From assembly GCF_943914685.1 (NCBI RefSeq), contig NZ_CALUCZ010000011.1:14810-78809 (forward strand): a stretch of DNA of 64,000 nucleotides, read 5' to 3'. The DNA is from an uncultured Mobiluncus sp. (GTDB taxonomy: Bacteria > Actinomycetota > Actinomycetes > Actinomycetales > Actinomycetaceae). Position numbers and translations under genes: made by a program. The notes below the pieces were generated by a model. It searched no databases. It was not told the DNA's origin and saw only the letters and a list, made by a program, of their open reading frames with translations. Below are positions 1 to 8,764 of the stretch, in pieces (the first letter of the stretch is position 1; each line of letters starts with the position of its first letter).

Positions 1-812
1 ATGCCGGTCAAGATGCCTTTCTTGGCCGCGGGCAGGACAATGTGGTAAATCGACTGCCAGCGGGTAGAACCCAGGCCGTAGGCCGCCTCGCGGTAGTCGT
101 AAGGAACCGCGGTAATCGCGTCGGCGGAAACGGTGGTGATGGTCGGAAAAATCATGACCGCCAGGACGATGCCCGCCGCCAAGACCGAATAGCCACCCAG
201 GGGGGCGTGAAAATAGTCACGAATGAATGGCACCAGGACGGTCAAACCGACCCAGCCGTAAACCACGGAAGGGATACCGAGGAACAGTTCCACCGCGGGA
301 CGGAACAGACGCTCACCCGCGCGCGGAGCGATTTCCGTGATGAACACGGCTGCTCCCACCGCGAAAGGCGTGGCGATGGCCAGACCCAGGAAACAGGTCA
401 TCAGCGAGCCCAGAATAAAGATAAGTGCGCCGACACTGCCGCGCAGAGTCAAATCCGGGCTGTCCTGCGGATTCCAGTCCGGGGAAAACAGGAATTCCCC
501 CACCGTGTGCTGGAACGCGGTAAAGGTGAAAGAACCCTTGTACAGCAGGAACAGGCCAATAACGACCGTTAACACGATGAGGGAAACACCCGCAATCGCC
601 ACAATGGTCCCGCCGATTTTGTTTGCCAAACGGAAACGTTTATCCGCCCCGTTCGAATTGAGCCGCGGCCGAGCCGGAGATGAACCCGCCGCGGAATTAC
701 GCGCCTGCGGGAGCGCTGAATCTGAGGAGTTGAGACGAGTGGACACGTTAGGTTCAGTCATCTGCATTTCCGTCGATTCAGGCTCCCGCAACGAAGAAGC
801 CGTGGTAGCCAT
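1..812 (-). CDS. pstC: Phosphate ABC transporter permease PstC (partial, 3' end outside window)
   Basis: Inner-membrane permease of the high-affinity phosphate transporter PstSCAB. Reading the minus strand from ATG at 812 gives a polar Ser/Pro-rich N-terminus of about 60 residues, a first membrane helix (GGTIVAIAGVSLIVL), a periplasmic stretch, then the PstC-like core (FLGIPSVVYGWVGL and, further on, PYDYREAAYGLGSTRWQSI, the EAA-type loop that contacts the ATPase). The gene runs off the left edge after about 270 codons, so the last helices are missing. It starts 24 bp after the pstS stop, which fits one pst operon. The ribosome site before 812 is weak and a start at an internal Met near 764 is possible. 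Confidence 0.9.
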   Translation of the reverse strand, partial: MATTASSLREPESTEMQMTEPNVSTRLNSSDSALPQARNSAAGSSPARPRLNSNGADKRFRLANKIGGTIVAIAGVSLIVLTVVIGLFLLYKGSFTFTAFQHTVGEFLFSPDWNPQDSPDLTLRGSVGALIFILGSLMTCFLGLAIATPFAVGAAVFITEIAPRAGERLFRPAVELFLGIPSVVYGWVGLTVLVPFIRDYFHAPLGGYSVLAAGIVLAVMIFPTITTVSADAITAVPYDYREAAYGLGSTRWQSIYHIVLPAAKKGILTG

Positions 813-836
813 TAGTTCAGTTGCGCCTGAGCCTCT

Positions 837-1763
837 TTAGGCCGCGGGGTCAGGGTGAGAATCGGTGGCCTCCGAGGACATCTTGGAGGACACGCCGTAA
901 CCCATCTTTTCCAGGTCGGCGGCGAACTTGTCGCCCATCATGTAGTCGAGGAACGCCTTAGTTACCTCATCGGGGTCACCCTTGGTGTACATGTGCTCAT
1001 AGCCCCACACCTGGTATTTGCCGTTGTAGGTATTTTCCAAGGTCGGTTCCACGCCGTCGATGGCGACCGGCTGAACTTCGTCCTTGCCAGCCAGGTAGGA
1101 CAGCGCCACGTAGCCGATAGCGCCCTTGTTCTGGGACACGGTCTGGAGCAGAGTACCGGAGTCGTCGGTCTCGAGGGACTGGTTGGAGGCTTCCTCGGCA
1201 CCGTTTAGCGCCCAGGTCTTAAACAGGGCGCGAGTACCGGAGGAGGACGGACGGGTGACCAACACAATCTTTTCGTCCGGGCCGCCAACTTCTTTCCAGT
1301 TCGTGGTCTTTCCGGTAAAGATGTCGGTCAACTGGGCGGTGGTGAGGTCCGTGACCCCCAAATCCTTGTTGACCACCGGAGCCATCGTGATGGTGCAGAC
1401 CTTGTGGTCGACCAAGTCGGCGGCCTGGGTCGCATCGAGCTTTTCACCAGCGAAAACGTCAGAGTTACCGATGTTTACGGAACCAGCCGCAACCTGCTTG
1501 AGACCCTCACCGGAACCGCCGCCGTTCATCGTGACGGTCACATCGGGGTTTTCCTGCATGAAAGCATCGGCCGCGGCTTTTGCCAGGGGCAGCAGCGCGG
1601 AGGAGCCAGAACCGGTGACGGTGCCGCTCAGGGTCGAAGTCGGTTCACTGGACTCGGTGTCAGTACCGGAAGCGGCCTTATCGCCACCGCCCGCACAGCC
1701 GGTCAACAAAGACATGGAAAGCAAACCAGCGCCAAAAATCGCGCCAATACGAGAGAATTTCAT
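837..1763 (-). CDS. pstS: Phosphate-binding lipoprotein PstS
   Basis: Extracytoplasmic phosphate-binding protein that feeds PstCA; 308 aa. A lipoprotein signal peptide ends in LLTGCAGGG (lipobox Cys near residue 23), followed by a Ser/Thr linker and the PstS domain (GSSALLPLAKAAADAF; GGGSGEGLKQVAAG; TRPSSSGTRALF, the phosphate-contact segment). I chose ATG 1763 because GAAAGGAA lies 5 nt upstream and the lipoprotein signal starts there. First gene of a leftward operon with pstC. Two copies of TGTTAAG, 23 bp apart (1819-1825 and 1842-1848), lie in the upstream region and could belong to a regulatory site; this is inference. Confidence 0.95.
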   Translation of the reverse strand: MKFSRIGAIFGAGLLSMSLLTGCAGGGDKAASGTDTESSEPTSTLSGTVTGSGSSALLPLAKAAADAFMQENPDVTVTMNGGGSGEGLKQVAAGSVNIGNSDVFAGEKLDATQAADLVDHKVCTITMAPVVNKDLGVTDLTTAQLTDIFTGKTTNWKEVGGPDEKIVLVTRPSSSGTRALFKTWALNGAEEASNQSLETDDSGTLLQTVSQNKGAIGYVALSYLAGKDEVQPVAIDGVEPTLENTYNGKYQVWGYEHMYTKGDPDEVTKAFLDYMMGDKFAADLEKMGYGVSSKMSSEATDSHPDPAA

Positions 1764-1913
1764 GGTGTTCCTTTCATACATCGAACTTTTACTCCCAAGT
1801 CAGATAGTAAGAAAGGATTGTTAAGGCTAGCGCGGGGCCAATGTTAAGAACACGTAAAACAATTTTACTTTACGGAAGTTGCCCTTTTCCTTTACGATTA
1901 CATGGATTTTTCG

Positions 1914-2618
1914 TTAATCTTGGCGGGTGATTTTGGAGATAATCCGGGTCGGAGCCACCACCATGACCCGATCGTCAGGGGACAGTATGGTCTGGGCGTG
2001 AGCGGTCTCCCAAGTGCCGGTGGGCGATTCAATCGCCACGATAGAGAATCCATCGCGGCGGCGCACATCAAGCTCACCGAGGGTTTTCCCGCAGTAGCGC
2101 GGCCCCAAACTGGTGATGACCAGGGCAAACCCGTGCCCCAGGTCAATGTAGTTCTCGAAAGACTGCGCGACCTGGTGGGCAGCGCGTAAACCCATCTCGG
2201 ATTCGGGATAGAACACGCGAGTGATGCCCATCTGGTTGAGAATCTCGCCCTGTTCCGCGCTGGAGGCTTTCGCCCACACTTGGGGACAGTGCAGGGTCAG
2301 CAGGGCGGAGGCGCTCAGTATGGAGGCGGCGAGGTCGCCACCAATCGTGACCACCCCGCAGGCGTACTCCTCGACCGCCAGCTGGGTCAGCGCCTCCTTG
2401 TCCGTAGCGTCCGCCCGCACCACGTGACGCAGGAGCGCCGACGCGCGTTGTACGACTTCTGGGTTACAGTCGATTCCGAGCACTTCCACGCCGCTGGCCT
2501 CCAACTCGGTAGCCATACTCAGGCCGAAGCGTCCCAAGCCAATGACGACCGCGCTTTGGGGGTTACCGGCCGGGCGGGTCGGGGGCTGTGGAGAGGGTTT
2601 CTGATTAAACATATTCAT
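1914..2618 (-). CDS. trkA: TrkA/KtrA-type potassium channel regulatory subunit (RCK_N + RCK_C)
   Basis: Cytoplasmic nucleotide-binding regulator that gates the neighbouring TrkH-type channel. About 234 aa from ATG 2618: a Rossmann RCK_N domain with VVIGLGRFGLSMATEL near residue 25, an acidic residue at the end of strand 2 (VLGIDCNPE), then an RCK_C domain (TLGELDVRRRDGFSIVAIE) in the last 80 residues. The frame is open to a GTG at 2651, but that start lacks a ribosome site, while ATG 2618 has an AGGA about 9 nt upstream. It follows trkH directly in a leftward two-gene operon. Confidence 0.88.
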   Translation of the reverse strand: MNMFNQKPSPQPPTRPAGNPQSAVVIGLGRFGLSMATELEASGVEVLGIDCNPEVVQRASALLRHVVRADATDKEALTQLAVEEYACGVVTIGGDLAASILSASALLTLHCPQVWAKASSAEQGEILNQMGITRVFYPESEMGLRAAHQVAQSFENYIDLGHGFALVITSLGPRYCGKTLGELDVRRRDGFSIVAIESPTGTWETAHAQTILSPDDRVMVVAPTRIISKITRQD

Positions 2619-2628
2619 TTGCGTTGTC

Positions 2629-4041
2629 CTAACCGATAAGGGGGTGGTCACGAGGAAGTTCGTAGGCTACCGGTCGTTTCCGGGTCGCGAGAGCCGCCGC
2701 CAAAGTCAGCGGTCCGACACGTCCCAGAATCATAAAGATTATGACCATGAACTGCGCTGCAACAGGCAACAGGGGAGTGATTCCGGTACTCAGACCCACG
2801 GTACCCAAAGCGGAACAGATTTCAAACAGGCACTGGTTGAGGTTGAAAGGTGTAAAGAGCATCAGCAGGAAAGTTCCCACCGCGACCAGGCCGGAAAACA
2901 GCGAAAACACCGCCAAAGCTTGGCGCTGAGCCGAACGGGCCAGGCGCCAACCCAGGATATTGATGGCGTGAGCCCCCCGGATTTCACCCCAGAGGGTCGC
3001 CATCACCACGGTCACCGTAGTGATTTTCATACCTCCCGCGGTACCGGCCGGACCCCCGCCAATCAGCATCAGCCCATCGGTGATGAGCCAAGTCTCCGGG
3101 TACTGTTGGGAAATATCGAGGGAGTTGAAACCCGCGGTGCGCGGCGAGATTGAGCAAAACAGGCCGTTGAGGAACCGCTGCGGAACCGGCATCGCGCCGA
3201 GAGTATGGGGATTGTGCCATTCCAGAGCCGTGATGGCGACCCAGCCGAACACAATCGCTACCGCGGTCCCCAGCAGCATGATGCGAGTGGTCATGCCCCA
3301 CTTCCACCAGTGCAGGCCGTTGCGGTAGAGCATCAGCCAGACAGGAAAGCCCATGCCCCCTATCACGATGAGCGCCGCCAGGCTCAACAGCAAGAAAGGG
3401 TCGGCGCTGAAACTCATCAGGGAATCTACATAAGGAGCAAAACCGGCGTTGTTGAAAGCGGACCCCGTGAGGAAAACCCCGTGCGCCACCGCCTGCAGCG
3501 GTGAGGCGGCGTGCCCAGAAAACCACAGATAGAGACTGTTGAAGACAGAAAAAACCAGTTGCAGCAGGAACGAAGCGACCACAATCTGCCCCACGGAATG
3601 GCGGACTTCACGCGGAGTCAGGCCGAACCACACTTTGGCGATGGCGCGATCCTCGAAAGTGGCGCGTTTCCGCAGAGCCGAGGCGAGCAGGGTGACCACG
3701 GTCATGGTGCCGATACCGCCCAACTCAATGAGGGCAAGAATGACAGCTTGACCGAAAGCGGACCAGTAGCTCCCCGTGTCCACCACGATGAGTCCCGTCA
3801 CGCTGGTGGCGGAGGCAGCGGTGAACAGCGCAACCGAGAGAGGAGCGCCGCCCGCAAACGCTGGCCCGAAGACGGGGACGCCGGTGGGAATAGTTCGGGG
3901 GGCCACGATGTCGAAAGTCGTCGCGACCGCAGCTCCGCTCCGGGACGCCGGAAGCATCAGCAATACCGTTCCCACCAGGATAGTTATCAGAAATGCCGCC
4001 GAGATTTTGCGGCCAGGATTAAACTCGGAGACGCGAGCCAC
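2629..4041 (-). CDS. trkH: TrkH/KtrB-type potassium uptake channel subunit
   Basis: Integral membrane K+ channel-like transporter subunit, about 470 aa, with repeated pore units visible as SAFNNAGFAPYVDSLMSF and FCSISPRTAGFNSLDISQQ (selectivity-filter glycines GF) and later SALGTVGLSTGITPLL. The frame stays open upstream to 4290, but that would run into the divergent prfB coding region. GTG 4041 sits exactly 6 nt after a TATACT -10, the leaderless arrangement repeated elsewhere in this window, so I place the start there. Works with the downstream trkA. Confidence 0.88.
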   Translation of the reverse strand: MARVSEFNPGRKISAAFLITILVGTVLLMLPASRSGAAVATTFDIVAPRTIPTGVPVFGPAFAGGAPLSVALFTAASATSVTGLIVVDTGSYWSAFGQAVILALIELGGIGTMTVVTLLASALRKRATFEDRAIAKVWFGLTPREVRHSVGQIVVASFLLQLVFSVFNSLYLWFSGHAASPLQAVAHGVFLTGSAFNNAGFAPYVDSLMSFSADPFLLLSLAALIVIGGMGFPVWLMLYRNGLHWWKWGMTTRIMLLGTAVAIVFGWVAITALEWHNPHTLGAMPVPQRFLNGLFCSISPRTAGFNSLDISQQYPETWLITDGLMLIGGGPAGTAGGMKITTVTVVMATLWGEIRGAHAINILGWRLARSAQRQALAVFSLFSGLVAVGTFLLMLFTPFNLNQCLFEICSALGTVGLSTGITPLLPVAAQFMVIIFMILGRVGPLTLAAALATRKRPVAYELPRDHPLIG

Positions 4042-4047
4042 CGGATT

Positions 4048-4053
4048 AGTATA
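4048..4053 (-). promoter_or_regulatory. -10 hexamer of trkH, leaderless arrangement
   Basis: On the minus strand TATACT is followed by 6 nt and then GTG 4041. A TTGCGC about 16-17 bp upstream is a possible -35. No Shine-Dalgarno sequence can fit, so the transcript should begin at or next to the start codon. Confidence 0.5.
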
Positions 4054-4116
4054 AACCCGGCAGAGCGCCGCGCAACTTATTTGAGAACCGCCCCGGATTA
4101 CCAGTAAGGTAAAAAG

Positions 4117-5244
4117 GTGATTTCCCCCGATGATTTTCAGCCCCTGATTGAGAAACTGCGCGCGTCTTTCGCGACGATTTCGGCGGTGATGGATCCCGAA
4201 CTGCTGGAGCAAAAAATTGCCGACTTGACGAAACAAGCCGCCGCCCCGGACTTGTGGGACGACCAAGAAAACGCCCAGAAAGTCACGCAATCACTGTCGG
4301 TGGCACAGGCCGATTTGCAGCGTTTACGGGCGATGCAGGCGCGGATTGACGATATGGAGGCCCTGGTCGAGCTGGGGGCGGAAGAAAGCGGGGAGGACCG
4401 CGACGCGATACTCGCTGACGCGGAACACACTTATGAAACCTTGAAACAGGACCTGGACGCGATGGAGGTGAAAACCCTGCTGAACGGGGAATATGACGAA
4501 CGTTTCGCGGTCGTCACGATTCGTTCCGGGGCGGGCGGGGTGGACGCCGCCGACTTCGCCCAGATGCTGCTGCGAATGTACCTGCGGTATTGCGAGCGAC
4601 ACAACTATGCTACGAAGATGCTGGATACGTCCTATGCGGAAGAAGCGGGGATAAAGTCGGTAACGTTCCAGGTCGATGCCCCTTATGCGTACGGAATGTT
4701 GTCAGTAGAAGCCGGGACGCACCGGTTGGCGCGGGTCAGCCCGTTTAACGCGGCGGGCAAACGCCAGACCTCCTTTGCGGCGGTGGAGGTCATTCCCCTG
4801 ATTGAGACGACCGACCACATTGAAGTGCCCGAGAGCGACATCAAGATTGACGTGTTCCGATCGTCTGGACCGGGCGGCCAGTCCGTGAACACGACCGATT
4901 CGGCGGTGCGACTGACCCACCTGCCCACCGGTATCGTCATCTCGATGCAGGACGAAAAATCCCAGATTCAAAACCGAGCCGCCGCGATGCGCGTGCTGCA
5001 GTCACGCCTGTTGATGCTGCGCCACCAGCAAGAACACGATAAGAAAAAGGAGCTGGCGGGGGACGTCAAAGCCTCTTGGGGCGACCAGATGCGCTCCTAC
5101 TTCCTCTATGGCCAGCAGCTGGTCAAAGACCTAAGAACCGGCTATGAATCGGGTAACCCGGACAGCGTATTTGATGGCGACCTGGACGGATTCATCGACG
5201 CGGCGATTCGCTGGCGCAAACATCAAGAAAAGCACGACCAGTAG
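4117..5244 (+). CDS. prfB: Peptide chain release factor 2
   Basis: Class-I release factor that reads UGA/UAA and hydrolyses peptidyl-tRNA; 375 aa, normal family length. The tripeptide SPF of RF2 is in RLARVSPFNAAG (near residue 208) and the catalytic GGQ motif is in SSGPGGQSVNTTDSAVRL (near residue 250). The N-terminal third is helical domain 1. The start is GTG 4117. The reading frame is continuous, so the programmed +1 frameshift known from Escherichia coli prfB is not used. Divergent from trkH and followed by ftsE after 174 bp, an order common in actinobacteria. Confidence 0.96.
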   Translation: MISPDDFQPLIEKLRASFATISAVMDPELLEQKIADLTKQAAAPDLWDDQENAQKVTQSLSVAQADLQRLRAMQARIDDMEALVELGAEESGEDRDAILADAEHTYETLKQDLDAMEVKTLLNGEYDERFAVVTIRSGAGGVDAADFAQMLLRMYLRYCERHNYATKMLDTSYAEEAGIKSVTFQVDAPYAYGMLSVEAGTHRLARVSPFNAAGKRQTSFAAVEVIPLIETTDHIEVPESDIKIDVFRSSGPGGQSVNTTDSAVRLTHLPTGIVISMQDEKSQIQNRAAAMRVLQSRLLMLRHQQEHDKKKELAGDVKASWGDQMRSYFLYGQQLVKDLRTGYESGNPDSVFDGDLDGFIDAAIRWRKHQEKHDQ

Positions 5245-5418
5245 GGGACCCACCGAGAAACCGGCCGGGAAGACTCACCCCCGCGAACGCCCTTTTGCGC
5301 GGTAATAATCGCGTTTTTCCCCTGCGATTGCACTTCTGCGGGTGTCACTCCGTTTTTATCGTTTCGTTATAAATAGACTTAGAAGCGTATCTGAAACTGA
5401 ACTGGGGAGCGGAAAAGG

Positions 5419-6207
5419 TTGATTACCTTCGACAACGTCACCAAAATTTACAAGCGGGGAGCGCGCCCGGCGCTGGACCACGTGGGGCTCACTATCGACC
5501 GAGGCGAGTTCGTGTTCCTGGTCGGGACCTCCGGATCGGGAAAGTCTACGTTTCTCTCGCTGGTGCTCGGCGAAGAGAGCGCCACGGAGGGAAAGATTCT
5601 GGTCTTGGGCAAGGACCTGGGGCGATTGTCGAGGTGGAAAGTGCCGGCGTTGCGCCGCCAAGTCGGCGTAGTGTTCCAAGACTTTCGCCTGTTGGAAAAC
5701 AAGAACGTGTACGACAATGTGGCGATTGCCCTGCAGGTCATCGGCAAGCCACGCCGGGTCATTCGCCGAGTCGTCCCCGAAGTACTGCAGATGGTCGGTT
5801 TGGGCGGCAAAGACAAGCGTTTTCCCCACGAGCTCAGCGGCGGCGAACAGCAGCGTGTGGCGATTGCTCGCGCCATGGTGAACCGCCCACCCATTCTGTT
5901 AGCGGACGAGCCGACCGGCAACCTGGACCCCGCCACGTCCTTGGGAATTATGCGACTGCTGGACCGGATTAACCGGGCTGGCACCACCGTGGTGATGGCT
6001 ACCCACGACGAAGAAATCGTGAACCAGATGCGCAAACGTGTTATTGAACTGGACGAAGGCCGGGTCGTGCGCGACCAAGCTCGCGGCATCTACGGAGCGT
6101 CGGCCCCGAAAGGAACCGGCGACGACACCGACCTCCCGGCCGCGGACGCGGGGGAGTTAGCGAAACCGAAAGGTGTCGGGACAGCACGGAAAGGAGGCCG
6201 TAAGTAA
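5419..6207 (+). CDS. ftsE: Cell division ATP-binding protein FtsE
   Basis: ABC-type ATPase that with FtsX forms a septal complex transmitting ATP hydrolysis across the membrane to peptidoglycan hydrolases. 262 aa: Walker A GTSGSGKST near residue 36, signature LSGGEQQRVAIARAM, Walker B LLADEPTGNLD, and an H-loop MATHDEE. About 45 residues of charged tail follow the ABC domain, longer than the minimal family member. The start codon is TTG at 5419 with GGAAAAGG just upstream; no ATG or GTG fits better. The stop overlaps the ftsX start by one base (TAATG), implying translational coupling. Confidence 0.95.
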   Translation: MITFDNVTKIYKRGARPALDHVGLTIDRGEFVFLVGTSGSGKSTFLSLVLGEESATEGKILVLGKDLGRLSRWKVPALRRQVGVVFQDFRLLENKNVYDNVAIALQVIGKPRRVIRRVVPEVLQMVGLGGKDKRFPHELSGGEQQRVAIARAMVNRPPILLADEPTGNLDPATSLGIMRLLDRINRAGTTVVMATHDEEIVNQMRKRVIELDEGRVVRDQARGIYGASAPKGTGDDTDLPAADAGELAKPKGVGTARKGGRK

Positions 6208-7121
6208 TGCGATTTACTTTCGTATTATCCCAGGTAGGCCAGGGTTTGCGGCGCAATCTGGCGATGACGGTTGCGGTCATTATCGTGACTTGCGTCTCCC
6301 TGCTGTTCGTGGGGTCGGCGGTGCTGGCAGAGATGCAGATTAATAACTTGCGCGACACCTGGTATGGGAAAATCGAGATTTCCGTGTCGATGTGCACCAA
6401 GGACGACGTGTCTCCCAACTGCAACGGTCAGGAGGCCAGCGAGGCGCAGATTGCGGCCATTGACGAACAGTTGAAGTCCGAGCGGCTCAGCAAGTACATC
6501 GACAATGTGTATTTTGAAACCAAGGAAGAAGCTTTCGAAAGTTTTAAGAAACTGGCCGGGACGGAACAGTATTACCAATATGTCAAAGCGGATATGATGC
6601 CCGCCTCGTTTCGAATCAAGCTGAAGAACCCGGAACAATACCGGGTGGTCGTCGAGGAACTGCAGGGACGTGACGGAGTCGCCCAAGTCATTGACCAAAA
6701 GCAGATCCTGGAGAAGCTGCTGACCGGGTTGCATCAGGCGACCTACCTGGCCATCGGGCTGGCGGTGGCGATGATTATCGCGGCGGTCCTGTTGATTACC
6801 ACCACTATCCGGCTGTCCGCGATGAGCCGGGAACGCGAAACGTCCATTATGCGCTTGGTCGGAGCCTCGAACCTGTTTGTGCAGCTGCCGTTCATGGTGG
6901 AGGGCGCTGTCGCGGCGACGATTGGCGCCCTAGGGTCGGTGGCGATTCTGTGGGCCAGCGTAAAGTTCCTGGTCGGGTCCTGGCTGTCGGGACTTTCCGG
7001 AGTTGTCGAGCTCATTTCGACCAACGATGTGTTGCTCATCGCGCCGTTCCTGGTGCTGGCGGCCATTTTGCTGGCGGTCGTGGCCTCGGCGGCGTCCCTG
7101 AACCGCTACACCAGAGTTTAG
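6207..7121 (+). CDS. ftsX: Cell division protein FtsX
   Basis: Membrane partner of FtsE, 304 aa. A cytoplasmic N-terminus and first helix (AMTVAVIIVTCVSLLFVGSA) precede an extracellular domain of roughly 120 residues, where partner hydrolases dock; three further helices include the FtsX-type segment SAMSRERETSIMRLVGASNL. Two Cys occur at the start of the extracellular domain (SMCTKDDVSPNCNG) and could form a disulfide. Coupled to ftsE; the hydrolase gene follows about 100 bp later, the gene order expected for FtsEX and its RipC/PcsB-like effector. Confidence 0.94.
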   Translation: MRFTFVLSQVGQGLRRNLAMTVAVIIVTCVSLLFVGSAVLAEMQINNLRDTWYGKIEISVSMCTKDDVSPNCNGQEASEAQIAAIDEQLKSERLSKYIDNVYFETKEEAFESFKKLAGTEQYYQYVKADMMPASFRIKLKNPEQYRVVVEELQGRDGVAQVIDQKQILEKLLTGLHQATYLAIGLAVAMIIAAVLLITTTIRLSAMSRERETSIMRLVGASNLFVQLPFMVEGAVAATIGALGSVAILWASVKFLVGSWLSGLSGVVELISTNDVLLIAPFLVLAAILLAVVASAASLNRYTRV

Positions 7122-7221
7122 GGCTCCGTTGGCAATGTTGCGGACGGGGAAAGCCGCGGTATTTGGCTAAACTTGAAAGTACGGCGCGTTGTCGGGGAAA
7201 GCTGGAAAAGGAGGTGAGCAC

Positions 7222-8550
7222 GTGCGAAGCAAATTGACCGCCCTAGTGGGGGCGCTGGCGGCACTCGGGCTCGCCTCGATGTCCACAGTTTCGCTCAGTT
7301 ATGCTAACGCGGCGCTCACCCCCGCGAACGTTACGGCCGCGAGAGCGAGCGCGACCGGCCTTGTGCAGGCTGACAAGAAATCCGACGAACGTAAGAAACT
7401 CGAGGCACAACAGGCCGCCTCCAGAAAGAAGCAAGCGGAACTGGCGGCTCAGCTGGAGGGGGTTAACGCGAATCTGGTGCAGCTGGCGGTGTCCTTGGAG
7501 CAAACCAAGGCGGCTATTCCTGTGGCGCAAGCTGAAGTTGCCAATGCGCAGGCGAAATTGGCTGATGCGCAGGCTAAACATCAGCAAATCCAGAGCCGGT
7601 TAGAGATTGCGAATCGTCAGAAAGAGGAACTGCGCGAACAGATTGCGCAGGGCGAGCAAACCATTGAAAAAACGCAAGTCGCTATCGGTCAGATGGCGCG
7701 TATGGCTTATCGCGGGGCGATGCTGGAGACTTCGCCGCTTTCGCTGCTGCTGGATTCCCAGTCCCTCGATGAACTCACGCTACGGGCGCAGGTCGCGGCC
7801 ACGGCGACCAAGTCGCAAAATCGTGCCATCGTCGAGGCTCAAGAGGCCAACGCGGCCAAGAACAACGCCCGAGCTCGCCAGGAAGCCGTGACCGTGAAAA
7901 TCGGGGAACTAGAGACTCAGGCTCAGCAGGCGGTGCAAGCTGCTGACGAGGCCCGCGCTGAACAGCAGCGAAAGCTGGGAGAATTCCAGGATTTGCAGCA
8001 AAAGCAGGTCGCCCAGCAGGGGCAGCTGAACAATCAGCGGGCGGCGTTTGAGAAACAAATCGCGGAAGAACAGGCTACGCAGGCGGCCGCGGCAGCGCGG
8101 ATTGCCGCGCTCAATCAACAGCCGGACGCTCTGCCAGCGCGTTCCATTTCGGGGGGGATTTTTGGCGCGCCCCTCTCGTCGCTGTCGGTGACCTCGCCTT
8201 ACGGATACCGAGTCCACCCCATCACGAAAACGCGGCGACTCCATGCCGGGACGGACTTTGGGATAGGGTGCGGAACCCCGATTTATGCCGCGCAGTCCGG
8301 AACGGTGACTTTCGCTGGCTGGGAGGGCACCGGCGGGAAATCGACTTATATCAACCACGGCACCATTAACGGTTCTAAGTGGCAGACGACCTACCGCCAC
8401 CAGTCCCAGTTCAAAGTTTCGGTCGGTGCATCTGTGCAAAAGGGCCAGGTCATCGGCTTGGTCGGTTCGACCGGCGGTTCAACCGGGTGTCACCTGCACT
8501 TTGAAGTGTGGCAAAACGGGAAAACTATCAACCCGCTGGGGGTGCTGTAG
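7222..8550 (+). CDS. Secreted coiled-coil LytM/M23 peptidoglycan hydrolase (FtsEX partner)
   Basis: About 442 aa. GTG 7222 is preceded by a near-perfect AAGGAGG and starts a classical signal peptide (LTALVGALAALGLASMSTV). Residues of roughly 60-310 are a long Ala/Gln/Glu-rich coiled coil, as in EnvC, PcsB and RipC. A Gly/Pro linker leads to a C-terminal M23 domain with the zinc ligands present: HAGTDFG (HxxxD) and GCHLHFEVW (HxH), so it should be an active endopeptidase. Position directly after ftsEX suggests that FtsX recruits and activates it at the septum, as known for PcsB and RipC; that link is inference here. An M23 domain rather than a NlpC/P60 or CHAP domain is the notable choice. Confidence 0.9.
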   Translation: MRSKLTALVGALAALGLASMSTVSLSYANAALTPANVTAARASATGLVQADKKSDERKKLEAQQAASRKKQAELAAQLEGVNANLVQLAVSLEQTKAAIPVAQAEVANAQAKLADAQAKHQQIQSRLEIANRQKEELREQIAQGEQTIEKTQVAIGQMARMAYRGAMLETSPLSLLLDSQSLDELTLRAQVAATATKSQNRAIVEAQEANAAKNNARARQEAVTVKIGELETQAQQAVQAADEARAEQQRKLGEFQDLQQKQVAQQGQLNNQRAAFEKQIAEEQATQAAAAARIAALNQQPDALPARSISGGIFGAPLSSLSVTSPYGYRVHPITKTRRLHAGTDFGIGCGTPIYAAQSGTVTFAGWEGTGGKSTYINHGTINGSKWQTTYRHQSQFKVSVGASVQKGQVIGLVGSTGGSTGCHLHFEVWQNGKTINPLGVL

Positions 8551-8605
8551 GCACTCCCCTCACGAGGGTGGCGTCACCAGACCGGGTCGGCGAGCGGGCG
8601 GCCTT

Positions 8606-8682
8606 GTGACGAGACAGTGACGATTCCGTGACGAATCGGTGACAAATCCGTAACTAATCCGTAACGAAACCGTGACGGGCTG
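8606..8682 (+). repeat. Seven tandem 11-bp repeats, consensus GTGACGAATCC
   Basis: Units start at 8606, 8617, 8628, 8639, 8650, 8661 and 8672, spaced exactly 11 bp. Each begins GTGAC or GTAAC and most continue with an A/T-rich block ending CC. An 11-bp period places all copies on one face of the helix, as in arrays bound by OmpR/PhoB-family regulators. The array ends about 47 bp before the smpB -35. Confidence 0.85.
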
Positions 8683-8728
8683 GCAGCCACCCGGCCTTGT
8701 GAAGACGGAGGAGCGCCGCGGGGAAAAG

Positions 8729-8756
8729 TTGGCAGACCGCGCTTTTGCGCTAAAAT
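8729..8756 (+). promoter_or_regulatory. smpB promoter, leaderless type
   Basis: TTGGCA at 8729-8734, 16-bp spacer, TAAAAT at 8751-8756, then 8 nt to ATG 8765. There is no room for a ribosome site, so the mRNA is predicted to be leaderless or nearly so. Confidence 0.6.
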
Positions 8757-8764
8757 TGCACTCT

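Noticed and set aside
42..840. Plus-strand ORFs at the left edge
   Set aside because: Opposite strand encodes an unmistakable PstC permease.
4117..4200. Programmed frameshift in prfB
   Set aside because: The frame is continuous from GTG to stop; no early in-frame TGA.
8606..8682. CRISPR array
   Set aside because: Units are 11 bp, contiguous and without spacers; no cas genes.
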